DNA of 64,000 bases from Ancistrus triradiatus (GCA_025084515.1 JAJAGP010002010.1:1-64000), one strand, 5' to 3'; shown: positions 9,590 to 20,763, counted from the stretch's first letter. Notes: generated by a model from the letters alone, not told the origin. Made by a program: numbers and translations.

Positions 9590-12515
9590 CTAGTCAAAAG
9601 CCTGCGCAAATAGGTATGTCTTTAGCCTAGACTTAAAATTTGGAGAGTGTCTGAGTCTCGAACAAAAGTGAGAAGTTTATTCTATAGTTGGGGGGCCATG
9701 TATGAGAAAGCCTTTCCCCCTGCTGTGACTTTTTTAATTCTAGGAACTAAAAGAAGTCCTGTACCCTGTGAACGAAGTAGACGAGTTGGACTGTAAAACT
9801 GACTCAGATAATGTGGGGCCAGGCCATGTAGAGCTTTATAAGTGATAAGATGTATTTTGTAATCAATAAAATGCGGAATTTGACTGGTAACCAGTGCAGT
9901 GATGATAGAACAGGAGTGATATGAACAAATTTTCTAGTTCGAGTTAGCACTTGGGCGGCTGCATTCTGAACTAACTGACGTTTATTTATAGATTTACTAG
10001 AGCATCCAGTAAGTAAGACGAAACAAGTTTCTCTGCATCGTTAAAAGAGAGGATATTTCTAAGTTTAGCAATATTACGTAATTGAAAGAAAGCAATTCGA
10101 GTGATGCTGCTAATGTGTGCATCAAAGGAGAGATCTGAATCAAATGTGACCCCTAAGTTTTTTACAGACGGACTGGGCAATACTGGACAGCCATCTAGAT
10201 TTAGGATAGATGTAGCAAACCTGTCTCTCACAGCCTTGGGTCCCACTAATAGCACCTCAGGTTTGTCTGAGTTAAATAATAGAAAATTAAATAACATCCA
10301 ATCTTTTATTTCCTTTACACAGTCCTCAATTTTGTTGATTGTAAGGCTGTCATTAGGTTTGGCCGATATGTACAGCTGTGTATCATCTGCATAGCAGTGG
10401 AAACTAATGCCATGTTTACGAATAACTGAGCCTAGTGGCAGCGTGTACAGAGAGAATAAAGCGGGCCAAGCACTGACCCCTGAGGCACGCCATACTTCAC
10501 TTTTGAGAGCTTAGATCTTAGATTATTTATATGAACAAACTGGTACCGGTCAGTTAAGTAGGATTTAAACCAAGAAAGTGCTGATCCCTTATACCTACAG
10601 TATGTTCTAGTCTGTTTAGTAAACATCATGATCTATAGTGTCAAATGCTGCTGCACTTAAATCTAACAGACAAGAAAAGAAACACATCCCTTTATCTTAG
10701 GAACATTAACAAGTCAATTTAGTACCCTAATTAATGCGTTTCAGTACTATGGATGGGGCCTGAAGCCAGACTGAAATGTTTTCATAAATTTCATTCCTTT
10801 GGAGGTGACTACAGAGCTGCTGATAGACAGCTTTTTCTAAGATTTTTTGGACAGAAACGGGTAGATTTGAAATTGGTCTATAATTAGATATCACACAAGG
10901 GTCAAGATTGGCTTTTTTAATCAGTGGTTTGATAACGGCAGACTTAAAGGATTCGGGCACATAACCTAAGGTAAGGGATGAATTTAAAATAACTAACACT
11001 GGCTCTATAATACTACGTATTACTTGTTTGAGTAAACGTGTAGGAATTGGATCTAATAAACATGTTGATGACTTAGATGAGCTGATCAGTGCAGATAGTT
11101 CAGTATTAGTAATTGGGGTAAAAGATTCTAATCTTGATTTACAGCTCATTAAACAGATGTCTTCACTAGTTCTGCATCTGGAAGGTGGCTGAATAGTTTG
11201 GTGATGTGATGAGCATTGAGTTTTATGTCTAATATCTTATCATTAAAGAAAGTCATGAAATCATTACTGTTAAAATTACACAGCATGGGAGAGTCTGTGG
11301 GGTTTTTTGTTAATTTGGAGACTGTATTAAAGAGAAATCTTCGATTATTCTTATTTTTCTCTATGATTGAGGAGAAGTATGCAGCCTTAGCTTTAATAAG
11401 GGCATGCTTATACTCTACCATGCTGTCCCTCCAAGCAACCTCCAATTTACTATGTCTCCACTTGCGCTCTAGATGCCGTGTTATTTGCTTTAAGGTACGG
11501 GTGTGGTCATTATACTATGGTGCTAGCCTTTTTTCCCTAATGCGTTTCACCCTAGCAGGAGCAATCGTGTCCAGGGTTGAGCGAAGCACACATTCTAATT
11601 GGTCATTTGCACACTCAAGGTGATTTCTCTCCTTAGGTGTATTAAATTTCAAGTCTGGTAGGTTTTTAATAAACGCAGCTGGAGTAGCAGATGTGATAGT
11701 GCGCTTGGTGTGATAACGAGGCAGAAGGATTTTATTTATTACAGATAGCTCAAATACTAAAAGATAGTGATCTGAAATCGAATCACTTTGCAGGAAAACA
11801 TCAAGGTTATCTATATTGATACCAAATGTTAATATTAGATCTAAAGTATGATTACAGCGGTGGGTTGGTCCCATCACATTCTGAGTGATACCCATGGATT
11901 CTAAGATGGATTCGAAAGCAATTCTAAGTGGATCCTGTTCATTGTCAAAGTGAATATTGAACTCACTTACAATTAAAGCCTTATCTGTTGACAGTATTAA
12001 GCAAGAAAGAAATTTAGCAAATTCCTAAAAAGATTCTGAATAGGGACCAGGAGGACGGTAAATAGTGATAAGCTGAAAAAAAATGTGGTTTTGACTTCCA
12101 TAATGATGGATCAGTCACATTAAGAATCAGTATTTCATTAGCCCTGTAATGGGATTTAGTTGTAACACCTAGCTCTTTGTCAAAAATTGTGGCTATGCCT
12201 CCCCCGACCATTAGGACGAGGGCGATTAGCATGACTGCATCCAGGAGGTGAGGCTTCATTTAAGGCTAAATATTCATCAGGTCTAATCCAAGTCTCAGTG
12301 AGACAGAGAGCATGTAAACGTTTATCAGTGATTATTTCATTTAAAATCACTGCTTTGTTTGTAAGTGATCTAACGTTAAGTAATCCTAGCTTTAGTCTAA
12401 TGTTGTTATTTCTTTGGGAGCTATTTGTGCTATCTGGGAAGCTATCTCTTTATACTAATGAGGTTATTAAAACAGACCTTTTGAGAGCGTTTACGTTTAG
12501 GGCAGATGCGGGTAA
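9590..12515 (-). pseudogene. L2 ORF2: endonuclease and reverse transcriptase pseudogene
   Basis: Read on the minus strand, the endonuclease opens with GLLNVRSLTNK and a LTETW block (12280-12390) and later has SDHYLLVFEL (about 11770), the Ser-Asp-His of the APE-like fold. A linker follows (11150-11445). Reverse transcriptase motifs are SNYRPISNLP (about 10880), YGVPQGSVLGP (about 10470) and CYADDTQLY (about 10380), so the catalytic Asp pair is kept. The tail has HWLPV and SYMAP-like blocks (9640-9900) and ends FKSRLKTYLFAQAF before a TAG at 9590. The enzyme would nick target DNA and copy its own RNA. At least six frameshifts or stops (near 10000, 10430, 10720, 11150, 11500 and 12010) break it. 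A start codon cannot be fixed. Confidence 0.85.
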
Positions 12516-12618
12516 CAGACACAGTTTCAATAATGTGGGTTCTGGGTGACGGTATATGGCTACCAGCAGACAGTTGGTTAAGCCGGTTTGTCTGCTGCCT
12601 GACCCCTGCTCTGGATAG

Positions 12619-13490
12619 TCAGCCCCTAACCAATCGGGCCATAAGACTATGGGCAATGTTGCAGGAGATGAGAGCGGCACCCTTCCGAGTGGGATGGACA
12701 CCGTCCCATCCTAAAAGGCCAGGCTTACCCTCAAAGGCTGTCCAGTTGTCTATAAAGCCCACGTTGTTTTCAGAGCACCACTTGGACAGCCAGCAGTTCA
12801 GCGACCATAACCTGCTGTAGGCTTGGTCACCTCGCCGCATTGGGATGGGGCCAGAGCACACTACTGCATCGGACATCGCCTTCACCACTCTAACCACCTC
12901 TACAAAATTAGCCTTAGTAACCTCTGACTGACGAAGGCGTATATCATTAGCCCCTACACGAATAACTATCGTAGAGAATCTACGGCTCTCGAGTTCACTA
13001 AGAATCGTTACAATGTCCGGCACTCTAGCTCCGTGGATACATGTAACTCTAGCTGCTGGTGTCCCTAAAGGGGTAGCTACTTTCACGTGTCGTAAAATAG
13101 AGTCACCTATGACCAGAGCTCTTTCAACAGGCTGCTCAGTGGGTGCATCACTGAGGAGGGCAAACCTGTTGGACTCGTGAACAGGTAAAGAGTGGTGCTC
13201 TTGTGGACTAGCCTTATGACTACATCGCTGAACCGTCACCCACTTGTCCTGCTGCGAGGGCTCTGCCGAGATGGGGGCTCTAACTTCACCTTTGGCATCC
13301 AGATCTGCTTAGCTAGGAGCTGAGCTAGCCTTCTCTAATGTCTGGATGCACGCCTCTAAAACTACAATCTTCTCCGTCAGACTGGCTACAAGCCTACACC
13401 TATCACAAGTAAAATTTAAACTAATGACAGAGGAAGAATAGCTAAACATGCCACACTCGGCACAGGGAACAAGCACAGCAGAAGCATGTT
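12619..13490 (-). pseudogene. L2 ORF1: CxxC motifs plus SGNH/GDSL esterase domain
   Basis: The clear part (13239-12619, 206 codons) has the four SGNH blocks: GDSILRH, HGARVPDI, VGANDIR and the final DGVHPTRKG with the Asp-x-x-His pair, so the expected catalytic residues are all present. Upstream in the same frame lies CAECGMFSYSS then TCDRCRL, two Cys-x-x-Cys pairs about 15 residues apart (13395-13465), then a short Leu/Ile-rich helix. These are separated from the esterase part by one in-frame stop near 13318. ORF1 proteins of L2/CR1 LINEs bind nucleic acid, and some fish versions carry an esterase domain of unknown purpose. The frame lacks a clear ATG at its upstream end. ORF1 ends about 100 bp before ORF2 begins. 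Confidence 0.8.
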
Positions 13491-13783
13491 AGTACAATTA
13501 ATGAATTAAAGATACTTAGCTTCGGGTGGTGTTGTGGGGTGCCGAGTGAAGATATGGTTCAGCTGCAGTCGATGGTCCAATGCAATGCTTGATAAAGCGT
13601 TAATACAAAGTTAAGTTCAACACAAAACGTCATTCCCCTTCATGACACATCCAATATCTCTCGTTCAAACAAATTACTTTCTCCTGTTATGAGCGTTTTG
13701 TTTGAGGGCTTCACGAAATGCACGAAGGAAGAGCCAGACGCACTCTGTGCCGTTCGATTCAACACACACGCAGGCCACCATAT

Positions 13784-13833
13784 ATACATATACATGTATA
13801 TGTATATGTATATATGTGTATATAACATATGTG

Positions 13834-13909
<76 letters not shown>

Positions 13910-13918
13910 TTGTATGTA
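13784..13918. repeat. TA dinucleotide microsatellite
   Basis: A mixed TATG/TATA head passes into about 34 uninterrupted TA units (13839-13906). Open frames of Ile-Tyr repeats across it on both strands are artefacts of this array. Confidence 0.97.
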
Positions 13919-14481
13919 TATACTGTATATCTACAGTACTAGTATCATTGCTATTATTATCCTCTTAAAGTAAACAAATATAGAAATTGTATTTCTTTCT
14001 TTTTCCTGATGATTCACAGCCTGATTAACTAGCGGATTATTCAACTCATTCACATGGAAATGGAAATAGCTCTGTTAAATTATATCTCATTTCAGCATAA
14101 AAAATGTAATCAGTCTGGTCTGGTTTGACATTTTAAACTATTAGTTTCACAGCAAATCATGAGATGTCTGTAATCATAGTTGAATATTTCATCTGGGAAA
14201 TAAGCAGTGGCAGCACATTATTAAATCTCTGTGATGGTGGATTAAAATGACACTACTGTGTTTTCCTGCACTTATTTTAATGGATAATTAGATTTTAAAT
14301 GCAGATCAGGTGCAAATGCCTGCATATGCTGAAATGGTTCACAATATCTAAGTAAAACTCATGGTTTTTTTTGTGCAGCTGAAACTAAATTTGGGCAGTT
14401 CAAAGTAATGAGATCACTGGCACTATGAAACTGAAAATGATGCTGCAGTAATGTGATGATGACTCCAGCTACAGTGATTCT
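13919..14481. other. AT-rich stretch, no gene recognised
   Basis: Nothing with coding or repeat identity that I can support. Confidence 0.5.
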
Positions 14482-15450
14482 ATGGAATTTTTTGAGCTCA
14501 GAAGCTTGTTCAACACCAGTACATTCCCACAGCACATCCTTACATCCTTAAGGTCTGCTGTGGACAGAGTTGCACCCTTCCATGAGGAAAAAAAAAAAAA
14601 AAACCCCACAATTATTAGAAGGTATATCGGTACAGTGAACCTCACGTTGTCTCAAAGTCATTTAAGAGTCTTAATTTGGAAGATGCAAAAAATATGATTT
14701 CTGACTAACAATTAGTTATTTAAATTACCAAATGATCATGTATTTTATGAATCATGAACTGTTTTGATACTGTTGTACCCCATTGGCCATGACAGTTTGA
14801 CAGAATTATCACAGTCAGTTTAGGATGACAAATTCTTGTCTAGTTAGTTATTGTCCTTCAAAATATGGTGCTCCACAAGGTTCTGTTCTAGAACCCCTAT
14901 GATTCACACTTTACTTTTTACTTTTTGGCCCCTGAGACATGTACTGTACCTAATATGCGAACATACTTTGTATACACAGTTTTACCTACATGGTTATGCT
15001 ACTTTAGCCAGATTTGGCACCACAGAAAATGAAACAATGCATTATATAAACATTAAAATTTTTAAAGAATGGAAATCATCTTACATTAAATTCTTAAGCA
15101 TTTGGTATGAACTGCCTTCATTTTTGGTAGTACGTCTACCTGAGAAAGTGACGTGCAGAGTGGCAAGAGTTCTTGTCATTGCCTTGTTCAGACACCCATA
15201 ACGCCCATCAGAATTTCCTGGCACCCTAAGTCCAGGTGGATTTGGGTATGCTCCATCTTGCCAGAGGCTCCCAAGTCACAATGCTCACTGGGTGGAGACT
15301 GGGTATGTGTAATGTGAGGCGCAGAATAGGGGTTCCCTCACGATACAATGAGAAACTGCAATGTGTTTTTATAAGACTCGAGATTTGATTATTGCAATGT
15401 AAACTTAATAAATTTCAGTGAGTTCAGAATAGCTAGATTACACTGACTGT
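14482..15450 (+). mobile_element. Old CR1/L2-group LINE remnant (reverse transcriptase)
   Basis: Around 14863-14910 the plus strand reads KYGAPQGSVLEPL, a decayed form of the reverse transcriptase motif (Y-G-V-P-Q-G-S-V-L-G-P). Around 15380 it reads RLDYCNVNL, like the R-L-D-Y-C-N block downstream of the polymerase domain in this LINE group. The Asp-Asp catalytic box that should lie between them is lost. The upstream piece 14482-14580 has SLRSAVDRVAPF, compatible with the linker after the endonuclease, but this is weaker. Many stops; older than the element at 8.7-13.8 kb. Confidence 0.65.
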
Positions 15451-15616
15451 CTTTTCAGTTCTACTATATTATTATGAAGTTTTGGTTTTAATGTTTAAAG
15501 AGACAATGGACTGCATTTATCAACACCATATTCAGATAACTGAAAGGAATTCGATATTTGTAATTAAATCACTGGAGTTACAGCAATATAATAAAGAGAA
15601 ACCTTCATGCTTGTGT

Positions 15617-15621
15617 GTCAG
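15617..15621. other. Target-site duplication GTCAG, left copy
   Basis: GTCAG stands directly outside the LTR end TGTGACGCC (15622). The same five bases stand directly outside the other end of the element (19051-19055). Five-base duplication is normal for Ty3/Gypsy integrase. Confidence 0.85.
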
Positions 15622-15882
15622 TGTGACGCCGCAAGGAGTGAGGAGGCAAACGCAGACCGAGTTTAGGTAAGGCAGGTTTTATTTATCGTACAGATAATGG
15701 TAGAGCTTAGTGACTTGGCTAGGAAACCTCGTCGAGAAGCGGGTGAGTGTGGGTGAATGGTGGTTATATGAGGTGTGGGAAGAAGTCCAGGATGAGAAAC
15801 AGGTGCAGGTGATCAGTAGGTTGGCGAGACAGAGTGAGGCAAGGTGCGAGCGGGTGGAGCGGCGCTGGAGGCGGGCGTGACA
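15622..15882 (-). repeat. 3' LTR of the chromodomain Gypsy element
   Basis: It starts (minus strand) TGTCACGCCCGCC and ends GGCGTCACA. An AATAAA lies at about 15678-15683, where the poly(A) signal of the R region is expected. Its first 22 bp recur at 19029-19050 as the only remnant of the 5' LTR. Confidence 0.9.
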
Positions 15883-16720
15883 GTGCCCCCCCTCGAAGGA
15901 CTCGTCAAGGCGGGAGCACGGCGAGAGACGGGGAGCGACGAAGCTTTGTGCAGGCGGCCCCGCGGCCTGGGTGCCGGTCGATCGGGCCGGGAGGCGTGGA
16001 AGTCCCGGACGAGGAGGGGGTCCAAGACGTCCTTCGCGTCGACCCAGCTGTTCTCCTCCGGTCCATAGCCCTCCCACTCGACCAAGTACTGGAGGCGCGA
16101 GGCCCGTCGGCGGGAGTCCAGGAGGCAACGGACCGCGTAGGTGGGAGTCCCTGGCGGGCCGACGGGTGGAGGCTGGTCCGACGGAAAGGAGTCTGCCAGT
16201 GGACCGGGAACCCAGGGCTTCAGGAGCGACACATGGAAAACGGGAGAGACACGGAGGTATGAAGGCAGTTGCAGTCTATAGGTTACGTCATTGAGCTTGT
16301 GGGTTATGATGTATGGACCCAGAAAGCGGGGAGAAAATGGGGTACTTCCCTGTGCGGTGCGGAGTCCCTGTGAGGAGAGCCAGACGCGGTCCCCGGGCTG
16401 GAAGTCGGGAGCGGAGCGGCGGCGGCGATCCGCGTGTCTCTTGTATCGACGGATGGCTTTGTCGATACGCTGATGCACCTGGCACCAGACGTCCTCGGAG
16501 CGTCCTCGTTCCTCGGAAACCAATGGTCCATGGCCGGGGCGTCCGATGGCGTGGAATCCCAGGGCACGAAGGGAGGCTGGTACCACAGGATGCATTGGAA
16601 AGGCGTGAGACCCGTGGAGGATTGCCTGAGGGAGTTTCTTGCGCAATCTCGGCCCATGGTAGGTACTGCGACCAGTCGTGCGGATTGTGGAGGCAGTAGC
16701 CAACGCAGGAACTTCTTCAG
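15813..16720 (-). pseudogene. Gypsy integrase C-terminal region with chromodomain
   Basis: From about 16510 the minus-strand frame reads through a basic region (RRYKRHADRRRRS), the GDRVWL motif, then LGPYIITHKLN, the SH3-like fold after the integrase core. It reaches a chromodomain at about 15986-16139 (AVRCLLDSRR, LQYLVEWEGYG, NSWVDAKDVLD) whose aromatic residues look intact. In chromoviruses this domain is thought to steer integration to marked chromatin. Upstream (16510-16720) the same protein continues in another frame (SLRQSSTGLTPFQCILWYQP), so two frameshifts are present. The open frame runs on through the polypurine tract and stops inside the LTR at 15813. Confidence 0.88.
15883..15897 (-). 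other. Polypurine tract
   Basis: On the minus strand the sequence 'tcgagggggggcac' directly precedes the LTR start, the usual site for priming plus-strand DNA synthesis. Confidence 0.75.
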
Positions 16721-17400
16721 CTCCTGGTTTGGTTGGAGCGCTCGCACTGGCCGTTGGTCTGCGGGTGGTACCCGGAGGAGAGGCTGACGGTGGAGCCCAG
16801 TTTCTCGAAGAAAGCGCGCCATACAGCAGAGGTGAATTGGGGGCCCCGGTCGGTGAGGACGTCTTCAGGGATGCCGAAGAGACGGAAGACGTGGGTGTAG
16901 AGGTGTTCGGCTGTCTGGAGCGTGGACGGGATCTTGGGAAGAGGGACGAACCGGACGGCACGGGAGAATCGGTCTATCACAGACATGATGACGGAGAATC
17001 CCTGGGACGAGGGGAGGTCTGTGACGAAGTCCAGGGCGATGTGAGACCAGGGCCTTTGTGGCACGAGCAGGGGACGGAGCAGGCCTGCTGGTAAGGTCCG
17101 AGGGGTCTTTGCTTGCGCGCAGGTGCCGCAGGAGGAGACGAAGCAGTGGACGTCCCTGCGCATGTTCTCCCACCAGAAGCACGCGGAGAGCAGTTGGTGC
17201 GTGCGCGTTTCCCCGGGATGGCCAGAGCAGAGAGAGGTGTGCGCCCAGGCGAGGAGGCGATCGCGGAGGTCCAGTGGCACGAATGTCTTGTCTGGTGGGC
17301 AGGAAGGCGGAGTGCGCACCTGGGAGAGTCTTTCCTGCAGGTCCTGTTTGAACTCCCACTCTATGGCTCCGACGGTGCACGAGGACGGGATGATAGGCAC
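16717..17400 (-). pseudogene. Gypsy integrase core
   Basis: The 227-codon stretch has the zinc-binding HHCC region (His 54, His 61, Cys 91, Cys 94 in CFVSSCGTCAQAK). It then has the catalytic triad: Asp in HIALDFVTDLP (about residue 124), Asp in VLTDRGPQFTS (184) and Glu in HPQTNGQCERSNQ (220). These residues would join element DNA to the chromosome. The reading continues from RNase H after a frameshift near 17519 and passes into another frame at 16717. The shown start Met is internal, since pol is one polyprotein. Confidence 0.88.
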
Positions 17401-17518
17401 TGGCGGGTCGTTAGGGGCCGGTTCGGGATTGAATCTCCGAGAGAGAGCGTCGGCCTTGGTGTTCTTGGTGCCTGGCTGGTAAGTGATGAGGAAGTCGAAG
17501 TCGGGAGAAGGAAAGGGA

Positions 17519-18859
17519 TCAACGAGCCTGCCGCGGGTTGAGTCGTTTGGCTGACCTGAGGTACTCCAAGTTCTTGTGGTCAGTTAGGACTGTGAACCGG
17601 TGTTTGGACCCCTCTAGCCAATGCCTCCACTCCTCCAGTGCCAGCTTGATTGCCAGCAACTCTCGATCGCCCACGTCGTAGTTGCGTTCGGCGGGGGTCA
17701 GTTTGTGCGAGCAGAAGGCGATGGGGTGCAGTTTGGGCGGCTCGCCGAGGCGCTGCGAGAGCACGGCACCCACGCCTGTCGAGGACGCGTCCACTTCCAG
17801 GACGAAGGGGAGATCTGGGTTAGGGTGACCCAGGATGGGAGCCCGAGTGAAGGCGGCCTTGAGCGCTTCGAAAGCCCGCTCGGCTTCGGGGGACCAGCGG
17901 AGGGAACGAGGCTTACCCTGCAGAAGTGCGGTGAGGGGCGCCACCGTGCGACTGAAGTCCCTGATAAAGCGCCGATAGAAGTTGGCAAAGCCTAGGAACC
18001 ACTGCAGCTGTTTGATGGACCCCGGTCTCGGACAGTCCAGGACGGCGGATAGTTTGTTAGTGTCCATGGCGACTCCTGAGGGAGAGATCACATAGCCTAG
18101 GTAATGGACAGACTGCATGTGGAACTCGCATTTTTCTGCCTTGACGCGCAGGTGGTGAGAGTGGAGGCGCTCAAGCACCTGGCGTACCTGGTCGACGTGG
18201 GTGTTGAAGTCCGGGGAGTAAACGAGGATGTCGTCGAGGTAGACCACGACGAACCTGCCGAACATGTCCCGGAGCATGTCATTGATGAAAGCCTGAAACA
18301 CTGACGGGGCATTGGCCAGGCCGAAGGGCATGACCAGGTACTCGTAATGCCCGCTGCTTGTGCTGAAGGCCATCTTCCACTCATCGCCCTCCTTTACACA
18401 AATCAGGTTATAGGCGTTCCGGAGGTCGAGTTTGGTGTACCATTGTGCCGCGCGGAGGCGCTCCAGGGCCGAGGGCACCAGTGGAAGTGGGTAGGCATAG
18501 CTCCGTGTGATCCGGTTCAGTTCCCGATAGTCGATGCAGGGCCTGAGGCCGCCGTCACGTTTAGGCACGAAGAAGAAGCCCGCCGAGACAGGCGAGGTGG
18601 ATGGCCGGATGAAACCGAGGCTCAGGTACTCCGAGATATATTCCGACATGGACTTCTCTTCGGCCGCGGACAGCGGATACAGGCGTGCTTTCGGCAGGGA
18701 GACGTCTGGCAGGAGATCGATTGCGCAGTCGCCGGGACGGTGAGGAGGAAGAGTGGGAGGTGAGGCCGTACCGAAGACCGGAGCCAGGTCTGTGTACTGA
18801 GCAGGTACATAGGGAGGCAGAGGATCCGGCTGGGTGAGCGGGAGTGAACGCACCTGCAA
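17519..18859 (-). pseudogene. Gypsy reverse transcriptase and RNase H
   Basis: The 446-codon frame has, in order: the finger region (FFFVPKRDGGLRPCIDYREL, residues 95-114), the first catalytic Asp in YTKLDLRNAYN (145), VMPFGLANAPSVFQ (176-189), the catalytic YLDD (207-210), and the thumb region LGFANFYRRFI (289-299). RNase H follows with Asp in VDASSTG (358), Glu in GDRELLAI (400) and Asp in LTDHKNLEYL (427). All key residues are kept. It would copy element RNA into DNA in a cytoplasmic particle. The frame breaks at 17519 just after RNase H. Upstream it joins directly to the Gag piece, so no protease domain is present. Confidence 0.92.
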
Positions 18860-19028
18860 GGCAGGCCGGTGGATGCAGCGTAGTCGGCAGCAGAGCGGCG
18901 ACCCTGCCGTAGAGCTAGTAGCACTTCCCCTGACAAACGCCCCTCCCGGGGGTGCTGGAAGACGGCGCGGAAGGTTGTGAGGAAGCTGCTGTATACTGTG
19001 GCCTCCTCCGCTTGTTGAGACCAGACGT
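18860..19028 (-). pseudogene. Gypsy Gag fragment joined to pol
   Basis: The minus strand reads SSFLTTFRAVFQHP, then LSGEVLLALRQGRRSAADYA, which matches the middle of a Gypsy Gag capsid as I recall it (F-x-x-x-F-x-x-P then L-x-x-L-x-Q-G-x-x-S-x-x-D-Y). The zinc knuckle and the rest of Gag are absent. The sequence passes straight into the region before reverse transcriptase near 18870, and its upstream side meets the 22-bp LTR stub. Two separate deletions are therefore implied. Confidence 0.75.
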
Positions 19029-19055
19029 GGCGCTGGAGGCGGGCGTGACAGTCAG
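19029..19055 (-). repeat. Remnant of 5' LTR plus right target duplication
   Basis: 'ggcgctggaggcgggcgtga' repeats the 5' tip of the 3' LTR. Only about 22 bp of the 261-bp LTR are left. GTCAG follows at 19051-19055 and matches the left flank at 15617-15621. Confidence 0.85.
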
Positions 19056-20696
19056 TCAATAATCAGATTTCTTGAAACTGTAGCAAAGCTATTCATATTT
19101 CAGTAAACAGGTAACCTGCCAAGTAATTATAAATTATACTAAATTAATTAGCCAAATAATGCTTATACACAAAATTTTGTTTTATTGTCAAAATGGAAAT
19201 TACATAGAGTATTAAATGCTTAATCCATTTAATATATACCCCAGTTTTACAGCATTGGTGGCAGTTTATAAGAACGATATAAAATCATATCCACAGTAGC
19301 AAGAATCACTACTGTTCACTATTAGTTTCTGTTGCTACTTCTGTTGTTCTCCTGTAGAATAAACCTAATAAAACACTACATCAGCTTTGTTTCAATACTG
19401 GTTTGTCAGTGTTTAAAAGTAGAGAGGTTTGGATAAAGATTTACTGTATATTCCATGTAGCTTTGAGCATTAGATTGCAGGAGTAGACAGAATCATGCAG
19501 ATAAATTACATAGTTTCAGTTTGTTAATATGTACAGTACAAGCCAAATGTTTTGCACAAACCTACTGAATATCATGTGTTTTCTTTTGTATAGCAATTGT
19601 TATTTATAGGCTGTGAAAGAAATTTGTTTCTTTAACAAATATAAGTAGACAAGTTTCTCTATGCAAAATGTTTATTATTTGTCGAAATGTTAAATTGGTA
19701 TTACATCATTGCCTCAAACCATGTTTTATGCCTGTTAATTAAATACAGCTAAATAGCTAAAATAAAGAAAAATGCATTAAAATCAGGTGTGTCTATTTTT
19801 TGACTAGTATTGTATATGTTTTATATACCCATGTCACACATTTCTTGTCATTTTGTTGGCTGCACAGATTTTAAGTTTCTCATGAGCCAATTCGTATGTT
19901 ACCTTGCAAAACCTTTGTGATATGTGCACAGGTAGAATTGAAGAAATCCCCTAAAGCAGTTGCATGTATTAAATAACCATGGTTACCAGGCAACAATCAA
20001 AGCTTATTGAGGTCTAACAAGTCCTTACTTTGATTTCATATGATGGAATATACTGCTATCATGAATAATTACTTGAGTAAACTGCTGAAAAATGATTGAA
20101 TTATCATGAAGTATTAATTTATATAAATACTTTATACCTTCTGGCATGTATGGTACTTGACTGTTAATGCCTTTTAATCGCATGTGTATTGTACAGACAA
20201 CAGGTTTTGAAACCTTTGTGAACAGTTTGGCTTTCCATAATGTAGGGAGTATCTCTGCAGTGTTTAACCACCACTGTGCTCACCAATTCACAGCTGCAAC
20301 AGCATCTATACACTACTTCAGCATCCACACACTTCAGCATCCACTCCATCTCAGCTACTTCTCACCTTCTGCATGTGCGATCACGGAACCATTGTAAAAT
20401 AAACTGTGAACAGAGCTATAAAGTTTAGTGGAGAATCTGTTAGGGATATTTAAAGCTTATCTGAGAAGTTATAACAAAGAAACTGTGGAATAAATAGCCA
20501 GTTTTTTCCGGATCTTTCTTTGCAAGCTGCAAACACGCAGGAGTGTGTCACCTGAAGCAGGTCAGAATTATGCTGATCCATTGCTTAATTGATTGAAATC
20601 CTAAATGAAGTCTCAGTTTAATTTCTACTTGTGCAATTGTAATGTTGTGTGTCAGGTCTATGTTGAGTTTTGTTAATTCTAATTTCAATATAATTA

Positions 20697-20697
<1 letters not shown>
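19056..20697. other. AT-rich stretch, no gene recognised
   Basis: No domain or repeat family recognised. Near 20295-20345 there is a short imperfect tandem of 'acttcagcatccac'. Confidence 0.5.
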
Positions 20698-20755
<58 letters not shown>

Positions 20756-20763
20756 TGTGTGTG
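20698..20763. repeat. TG dinucleotide microsatellite
   Basis: About 32 TG units with one interruption ('gagtg'). Confidence 0.97.

Larger units (their letters stand above)
8712..13780 (-). mobile_element. L2-type LINE, nearly full length, minus strand
   Basis: This retrotransposon of about 5 kb has the order 5' leader (to about 13780), ORF1, ORF2 and 3' UTR, all on the minus strand. ORF1 carries an SGNH esterase domain, and ORF2 carries an endonuclease plus reverse transcriptase with the YGVPQGSVLGP and YADD motifs, the arrangement of L2/CR1-group LINEs in fishes. The 3' end at 8712 lies in the 3' LTR of a Gypsy element. The exact 5' end is uncertain; a long TA microsatellite borders it. Both ORFs are broken, so the copy is inactive. 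Other copies of the family are at 1-219, 3888-4680 and 41933-42079. Confidence 0.88.
15622..19050 (-). mobile_element. Chromodomain Ty3/Gypsy retrotransposon, internally deleted
   Basis: On the minus strand the order is stub of 5' LTR (19029-19050), a short Gag piece, reverse transcriptase, RNase H, integrase, chromodomain, polypurine tract and a complete 261-bp 3' LTR. The ends are TGTCACGCC and GGCGTCACA, an inverted repeat, and GTCAG flanks both ends. The base composition is much more GC-rich than the surroundings, suggesting a fairly recent insertion. Most of the 5' LTR, the rest of Gag and the protease are missing. The pol frame is shifted at about 17519, 16717 and 16510, so the copy cannot move by itself. 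Confidence 0.92.

Noticed and set aside
13640..13973. Overlapping open frames of Ile-Tyr repeats on both strands
   Set aside because: They only read through the TA microsatellite; no coding content.
15834..18763. Many long plus-strand frames (up to 142 codons) at 15.8-18.8 kb
   Set aside because: They are antisense shadows of the GC-rich Gypsy pol gene on the minus strand.
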